47,777 nucleotides of DNA, taken from an uncultured Alphaproteobacteria bacterium (lineage in GTDB: Bacteria > Pseudomonadota > Alphaproteobacteria > HIMB59 > GCA-002718135). Positions 42,567-47,777 of the stretch are shown here, piece by piece. The translations under genes and the position numbers were made by a program. The DNA lies in contig CACEMP010000010.1 in NCBI GenBank assembly GCA_902560675.1, forward strand, positions 1-47,777, in the 5' to 3' direction. Numbering within the stretch: position 1 is the stretch's first letter; each line of letters opens with the position of its first letter. The notes under the pieces were generated by a model. The model saw only the letters and a list, made by a program, of their open reading frames with translations, made no database searches and was not told where the DNA came from.

Positions 42567-43622
42567 ATGGCTTTAGCTGAAGATAAAAACGATATATTGA
42601 ATAAAATTAAGAGCGCCAACTCTATTAATGATTTAGAAAAAATAAGAATTCATTACCTAGGAAAAAAAGGTCTAATTCCTGAAGCATTAAAAGGTTTAGG
42701 AAATTTATCTATAGAAGAAAAGAAATCTAAGGGACAAGAATTAAATATAACAAAAAAATTAATTGAAGAGACTGTTAAATTTCAAAAAATAAATATTGAA
42801 AATGAAGAAATAGAACAGAAACTTAAATCAGAATCCATCGATGTGACATTACCTCCTAATATGAATGAACAAGGTAAAATACATCCTATTAGTCAAACAA
42901 TTTTTAGTATCATAGAGATTTTTGGTAATCTTAATTATATTGTTGAAACTGGTCCAGACATAGAAACTGATTTTCATAATTTTACAGCATTAAACATTCC
43001 TGAGCATCATCCTGCAAGGGAAATGCAAGATACATTTTATGTTGATGGAGAAGATAATAATATTTTAAGAACTCATACTAGTCCTGTGCAAGTCAGAACA
43101 ATGTTAAATACAAAACCTCCAATAAAAATTATTGTGCCTGGTAGAACCTACAGAAGTGACTCAGATGCTACTCATGCTCCAATGTTTCATCAAGTAGAAG
43201 GTTTGGTTGTTAATGAAAGTTCTAATATGGTAGACTTAAAATCAACCTTAGTTACTTTTTTAGAAGAATTCTTTGAGGTTAAAAACTTACAATACCGTTT
43301 TCGTCCAAGTTATTTTCCTTTTACTGAACCAAGTGCAGAAATGGATGTGGCATATACTAAAGTAAATAATAAAATTAAAATTGGTGAAGGAGATAGTTGG
43401 TTAGAGATTTTAGGTTGCGGAATGGTAAATCCAATCGTACTTGAAAATTGTAATATAGATTCAAATAAATATCAGGGCTTTGCTTTTGGTATGGGTATTG
43501 AAAGATTATCTATGCTTAAATATGGAATTAGTGATCTGCGAAGTTTTTTTGATCCAAATTATAGGTGGCTAGACCACTATGGCTTTAGTATTTTAGATAG
43601 TCAAACTAGATCTGGTTTATAA
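42567..43622 (+). CDS. pheS: Phenylalanyl-tRNA synthetase alpha subunit
   Basis: A 351-residue class II aminoacyl-tRNA synthetase subunit with the active site. An N-terminal coiled coil (about 1-90) precedes the core; VETGPDIETDFHNFTALNIPEHHPAREMQDTF is the first catalytic segment, RTYRSDSDATHAPMFHQVEG contains motif 2, YFPFTEPSAEMDV follows, and GFAFGMGIERLSMLKYGI is motif 3. It ends exactly where pheT begins (TAA then ATG, no gap). It forms the (alpha-beta)2 enzyme with PheT. Confidence 0.98.
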   Translation: MALAEDKNDILNKIKSANSINDLEKIRIHYLGKKGLIPEALKGLGNLSIEEKKSKGQELNITKKLIEETVKFQKINIENEEIEQKLKSESIDVTLPPNMNEQGKIHPISQTIFSIIEIFGNLNYIVETGPDIETDFHNFTALNIPEHHPAREMQDTFYVDGEDNNILRTHTSPVQVRTMLNTKPPIKIIVPGRTYRSDSDATHAPMFHQVEGLVVNESSNMVDLKSTLVTFLEEFFEVKNLQYRFRPSYFPFTEPSAEMDVAYTKVNNKIKIGEGDSWLEILGCGMVNPIVLENCNIDSNKYQGFAFGMGIERLSMLKYGISDLRSFFDPNYRWLDHYGFSILDSQTRSGL

Positions 43623-46013
43623 ATGAAATTTACATTAGATTGGCTAAAAGATCATTTGGAAACATCAATGGATCTTAAAACTATAACTGATACACTTACA
43701 AATATTGGTTTAGAAATAGAAAGTGTACAAGATAAGTCTGAAGATTTTAAAAACTTCACTGTAGCTAAGGTAATTAAAGCTGAAAAACATCCTAATGCTG
43801 ATAAACTCAAAGTATGTAAAGTGAAGACAATAGATGGCGAGTATCAAGTAGTATGTGGTGCTCCTAATGCTAAAACAGGTATGCTAGGAATTTTTGCTCC
43901 TGAAAATAGCTACATTCCAGGTACAGATTTACATTTAAAAAAAACAAAAATTAGAGGTGTTGAATCATGTGGTATGCTTGTATCAGAAAGAGAGATGGGT
44001 ATTTCAGATGAGCATGATGGAATAATAGAGGTAAAAGATAGTTTTAAAGTCGGAGATCAATTTAGTAAGATTTTTAAACTAGATGAACCAATTATAGAAA
44101 TAAATTTAACTCCCAATAGATCAGATTGTTTATCAGTTAGAGGTATTGCAAGAGATTTAGCAGCTGCAGGTGTTGGAAAATTAAAAGAACTTAAATTAAA
44201 AAAAATTAAAGAAACTTTTAAAAGTCCAATGAAATGGAATAAAGAATTTAAAGATAATAAACTATGTCCCGGAGTAGCTGGAAGGTTTTTCAAAAATGTT
44301 AAAAATATTGAAAGCCCCAAGTGGCTTCAAAAAAGATTAATAGCTATCGGTTTAAGACCAATCTCAGCTTTAGTTGATATAACGAATTACGTTACTTTTG
44401 ACTTAGGACGTCCACTCCATGTTTATGATGCTGATAAAGTATCAGGAAATTTAACAATGAGATTAGCTAAAAATAACGAAGAATGCATAGCATTAAACGA
44501 AGAAAATTATAAGTGTGATGAAGACATGATTGTTATTTCAGATGATGAAAAATCGCTTCATGGAATTGGTGGTGTAATGGGTGGATTGAATAGTGGATGC
44601 AGCATGGATACAAAAAATGTTTTTTTAGAAGTAGCTTTATTTGATCCAATTTCTGTAACAAAAACAGGAAGAAAATTAAATTTACAAAGTGATGCAAGAT
44701 ACAGATTTGAAAGAGGTATAGACACGGAGTCTATATATTGGGGTGTAGATGTAGCAAGTCAAATGATAATTGAATTATGTGGTGGAGAGGCGAGTGAATA
44801 TGTATCTTCAGAAATTCATATAGAACAAAAAGAAGCAATTTCCTTTGATACAAATATGATAAAAACATTTGGAGGTATTGAAATTGATATAAAAGAGCAG
44901 ATTAAGATCCTTAAGTCTCTAGGATTTGCTGTTAAAGAATTAAAATCTAATCTTGAAATTAAAACCCCGACGTTTAGACCTGATATCGTTGGTGAAGCTG
45001 ATATTGTTGAAGAAATCATTAGAATATATGGTTTTGATAAAATACCTTTGAAAAATATAAATTATGAAGATGATAAAAAAGAAATATTAAATAATTCTAT
45101 TAAAACATTTCATAAAATAAAAAGAATTATTGCGTCTAAAGGATACAATGAAATTGTTACGTGGTCATTTATGGATAAAAACAAGGCTAAAATTATATCT
45201 AATGAATTAATAGGTTTAAAAAATCCAATCAGTAGTGATTTAAACACAATGAGACCATCTACAATTCCAAATTTATTAGCAGCTATTAATCAAAATAAAG
45301 CCCGCATGTATTCAAGTGCAAAAATATTTGAAGTAGGTCCAAATTTCTCTAAAATCCTTCCCAACTTACAAGAAAATGTTGCTACATCCATTTCTTATGG
45401 CTTAATTGATGAATCAAACTGGTTATCAAATAAAAAAAATAGTGATGTTTATTCTATAAAAGCTGATTTATTTTCAATCTTAGCTAGCCTTTATGTGCCT
45501 ACTGAGAATTTACTTTATGAAAAAATAAATGGTCAAATTTATCATCCTGGTAAATCTTCCTCATTAAGATTGGGAAAAAATAAAATTGCTAATTTTGGAG
45601 AAATTCATCCAATTTTACTAAAAAATTTAGATATTACTTTTAAAGTATTTGGTTTTGAAATCTACATAGAAAATATATCTCAATTTCAGGAAAAAAAATC
45701 TTCATCAAAAGGTGCTTTTGTAAATAATCCATATCAGATGGTTGAAAGAGATTTTGCTTTTCTTTTTCCAAGTGAAGTTCAAGCAAATGAAATAATAAAT
45801 TTGGTTAAAAAAATTGATAAAAATTTAATTCAAAAAGTCACTATTTTTGATGTATATGAAGGAGATAAATTACCAGATAATAAAAAAAGCATCGCATTTA
45901 GAGTTTTAATGCAACCTCTAGATAAAACATTTAGTGACCAAGAGATTGATTATCTATCTAATCAAATCATTAACAAAATATCTAATTCATTTGAAGCTTC
46001 TATAAGAAACTAA
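43623..46013 (+). CDS. pheT: Phenylalanyl-tRNA synthetase beta subunit
   Basis: A 796-residue subunit. The N-terminal EMAP-like tRNA-binding domain shows [44 protein letters not shown] and [13 protein letters not shown] belong to the B3/B4 editing domain, which removes mischarged tyrosine; [23 protein letters not shown] is the B5 region; the C-terminal anticodon-binding (FDX-ACB) domain includes [12 protein letters not shown] and [11 protein letters not shown]. Complete. Its stop shares one base with the lepA ATG (TAATG). ihfA, which follows pheT in Gammaproteobacteria, is not here. Confidence 0.97.
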   Translation: MKFTLDWLKDHLETSMDLKTITDTLTNIGLEIESVQDKSEDFKNFTVAKVIKAEKHPNADKLKVCKVKTIDGEYQVVCGAPNAKTGMLGIFAPENSYIPGTDLHLKKTKIRGVESCGMLVSEREMGISDEHDGIIEVKDSFKVGDQFSKIFKLDEPIIEINLTPNRSDCLSVRGIARDLAAAGVGKLKELKLKKIKETFKSPMKWNKEFKDNKLCPGVAGRFFKNVKNIESPKWLQKRLIAIGLRPISALVDITNYVTFDLGRPLHVYDADKVSGNLTMRLAKNNEECIALNEENYKCDEDMIVISDDEKSLHGIGGVMGGLNSGCSMDTKNVFLEVALFDPISVTKTGRKLNLQSDARYRFERGIDTESIYWGVDVASQMIIELCGGEASEYVSSEIHIEQKEAISFDTNMIKTFGGIEIDIKEQIKILKSLGFAVKELKSNLEIKTPTFRPDIVGEADIVEEIIRIYGFDKIPLKNINYEDDKKEILNNSIKTFHKIKRIIASKGYNEIVTWSFMDKNKAKIISNELIGLKNPISSDLNTMRPSTIPNLLAAINQNKARMYSSAKIFEVGPNFSKILPNLQENVATSISYGLIDESNWLSNKKNSDVYSIKADLFSILASLYVPTENLLYEKINGQIYHPGKSSSLRLGKNKIANFGEIHPILLKNLDITFKVFGFEIYIENISQFQEKKSSSKGAFVNNPYQMVERDFAFLFPSEVQANEIINLVKKIDKNLIQKVTIFDVYEGDKLPDNKKSIAFRVLMQPLDKTFSDQEIDYLSNQIINKISNSFEASIRN

Positions 46014-47777
46014 TGACGGAACTAAGTTCTATTCGTAATTTCTCAATTGTAGCACATATAGATCATGGTAAATCAACTCTAGCAGATAGACTTATACAAT
46101 TTTGTGGAGGTTTAACTGATAGAGAAATGAAAGAACAAGTATTAGACTCTATGGAATTAGAGAGAGAACGTGGCATCACAATTAAAGCACAAACTGTAAG
46201 ACTTTCTTATGAATCTAAAGATGGCAAAACTTATATTCTTAATATTATGGACACGCCAGGACATGTTGATTTTTCATATGAGGTTTCTAGATCTTTAGCT
46301 GCATGCGAAGGATCTTTATTAATTGTTGATTCAACACAAGGTGTAGAAGCACAAACATTAGCAAATGCTTATCAGGCTATAAATAATGACCACGAAATAT
46401 TACCTGTTTTAAATAAAATCGACCTACCTTCTTCTGAACCAGATAAAATAAAATCACAAATTGAAGATGTATTGGGTATCGAAACTAATAATGCTTCACT
46501 TGTTTCAGCTAAAACTGGAGATGGTATAGATGACTTATTAAATAAAATTATAAAATTACTTCCCTCACCATCTGGCGAAAAAAACAAAGAACTAAAATGT
46601 ATGTTAGTAGATAGTTGGTATGACAGTTACCTTGGTGTTGTAGTATTAGTAAGAGTAGTAAATGGAGAATTAAAGAAAGGACAAAAAATTCGTTTTATGG
46701 CAACTGGTGCAACATATAATATAGATCGAGTTGGAATATTTTCTCCTAAAGCAACAGAAGTTGATACATTAGGTCCTGGTGAAATTGGTTTTATAAACTC
46801 AGGTATTAAAAGCGTTTCTGATTGCAAAGTTGGAGATACTATTACAGATGATAAACTTCCTACAGATGAAGTGCTTCCAGGTTTTAAACCTTCTCAACCT
46901 GTTGTTTTTTGCGGAATGTTTCCTGTAGATTCTGATGATTATGAACACTTAAGAGACAGTATGGCAAAGTTAGCATTAAATGATTCTAGCTTTTCATATG
47001 AGCCAGAAGTTAGTCCTGCCCTAGGTTATGGTTTCAGATGTGGTTTTTTAGGATTACTACATTTAGAAATTATAAGAGACCGTTTTGAAAGAGAATTTAA
47101 TTTAGAATTGGTAACTACAGCACCATCTGTAGTTTACAAAATTTTAATGAAAGATGGTTTGACTATTAACTTACATAATCCTACTGATATGCCTGATCCA
47201 GTAAAAGTAGAAAATATTTCTGAACCTTGGATCAAAGCAACAATAATAGTACCAGAAGAGTTTTTGGGTTCAGTTCTTGAATTATGTACTTCAAAAAGAG
47301 GTATTCAATTAAATATGAGTTATGCAGGAAACAGACCATTAGTTGAGTATAAACTTCCACTTAATGAAGTTGTTTTCGATTTTTATGATCGATTGAAATC
47401 ATTAACTAAAGGATACGCTAGTTTTGATTATGAAATTACGGGTTATGAAGTAAATAATTTAGTTAAAGTAGGAATTCTTATTAATGGTGACCCAGTTGAT
47501 GCACTATCATTAATTGTGCATAAGGATAGATCAGAGCAACGTGGAAGAGCTTTATGTGAAAGGCTTAAAGATTTAATTCCTAGACAACAATTTAAAGTTG
47601 CAATTCAGGCAGCAATTGGAGGTAAAATAATTGCCAGAGAGACTGTAGCCTCATTTAGAAAAGATGTAACTCAAAAATTATATGGTGGTGATGTAACGAG
47701 AAAAAATAAACTTTTAGATAAACAAAAAAAAGGTAAAAAAAGAATGAGACAGTTTGGAAAAGTAGATATACCGCAAA
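46013..47777 (+). CDS. lepA: Elongation factor 4 (LepA), truncated by window end
   Basis: 588 codons of an open frame that runs off the window; typical LepA has about 600 residues, so only about a dozen are missing. G1 is AHIDHGKST (14-22), G3 [22 protein letters not shown]4 NKIDLP and G5 SAKTGDG. Domains II-IV follow, including [14 protein letters not shown], and the LepA-specific C-terminal domain with [18 protein letters not shown] and [13 protein letters not shown]. It is a ribosome-bound GTPase acting in translation or ribosome assembly under stress. The ATG overlaps the pheT stop by one base, tying it to the infC operon. Confidence 0.98.
   Translation, partial: MTELSSIRNFSIVAHIDHGKSTLADRLIQFCGGLTDREMKEQVLDSMELERERGITIKAQTVRLSYESKDGKTYILNIMDTPGHVDFSYEVSRSLAACEGSLLIVDSTQGVEAQTLANAYQAINNDHEILPVLNKIDLPSSEPDKIKSQIEDVLGIETNNASLVSAKTGDGIDDLLNKIIKLLPSPSGEKNKELKCMLVDSWYDSYLGVVVLVRVVNGELKKGQKIRFMATGATYNIDRVGIFSPKATEVDTLGPGEIGFINSGIKSVSDCKVGDTITDDKLPTDEVLPGFKPSQPVVFCGMFPVDSDDYEHLRDSMAKLALNDSSFSYEPEVSPALGYGFRCGFLGLLHLEIIRDRFEREFNLELVTTAPSVVYKILMKDGLTINLHNPTDMPDPVKVENISEPWIKATIIVPEEFLGSVLELCTSKRGIQLNMSYAGNRPLVEYKLPLNEVVFDFYDRLKSLTKGYASFDYEITGYEVNNLVKVGILINGDPVDALSLIVHKDRSEQRGRALCERLKDLIPRQQFKVAIQAAIGGKIIARETVASFRKDVTQKLYGGDVTRKNKLLDKQKKGKKRMRQFGKVDIPQ

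Noticed and set aside
1-47777. Mobile element, prophage, CRISPR or toxin-antitoxin island
   Set aside because: No transposase, integrase, direct repeat array, tRNA-linked attachment site or shift in base composition was seen; gene content is core housekeeping throughout.

Overview
The window looks like a piece of core chromosome from an AT-rich, streamlined, free-living Alphaproteobacterium of the marine type (Pelagibacterales/HIMB59-like). The grounds are the gene content and order (RegB/RegA and ChvI/ChvG regulators, ahcY, the tsaE-amgK-murU cluster, trpFBA-accD-folC, a cmk-rpsA-ihfB block, lptCAB), very low G+C by eye, A/T-dominated third codon positions, almost no intergenic DNA, and many overlapping stop/start codons. 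The exact clade is an inference. I saw no IS element, prophage, CRISPR array, tRNA or rRNA, and no stretch over 300 bp without a gene.

Layout. 1-670: end of the redox sensor kinase regB and all of regA. 686-2957 (minus): an ABC-2 type ATPase and an O-antigen-ligase-like membrane protein. 2998-5878: polA and an unlisted 42-codon ORF resembling the ribosome-rescue factor ArfA. 5875-9872 (minus): class Ia ribonucleotide reductase nrdA-nrdB with a glutaredoxin gene, preceded by a recognisable NrdR box. 10160-12563: chvI-chvG envelope-stress two-component system. 12586-17110: ahcY-metK (SAM cycle) and tsaE-amgK-murU (tRNA t6A and MurNAc recycling). 17158-17478: trxA. 17473-30333 (minus): fifteen genes with no gap above 5 bp, covering RNA decay, KDO/LPS transport, shikimate pathway, CMP kinase, ribosomal protein S1, IHF, pyrimidine and tryptophan synthesis, acetyl-CoA carboxylase and folylpolyglutamate synthesis. 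30396-31301: an NDUFA9-like protein. 31420-37375: gltD-gltB glutamate synthase. 37372-41170: an alpha/beta hydrolase and three LPS-type glycosyltransferases. 41328-47777: infC-rpmI-rplT-pheS-pheT-lepA, with lepA cut by the window end.

How it fits together. Most of the window is translation, nucleotide supply, amino-acid synthesis and LPS/peptidoglycan envelope work. Three places where well-studied Alphaproteobacteria usually carry extra genes appear closed up: hprK/EIIA/ptsH between chvG and ahcY, rpoN-hpf-ptsN after lptB, and addB-addA between murU and trxA. This suggests coordinated loss of PTS(Ntr)/sigma-54 functions and of AddAB recombination, if those genes are not elsewhere in the genome.

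The most interesting non-coding signals are around infC-rpmI: an infC gene that cannot start at ATG, a perfect 7-2-7 palindrome filling the spacer of its putative promoter, and a GC-rich hairpin with an alternative pairing in the rpmI leader. I found no obviously new multi-gene system; the small ArfA-like ORF and the rpmI leader are the best candidates for something under-described.
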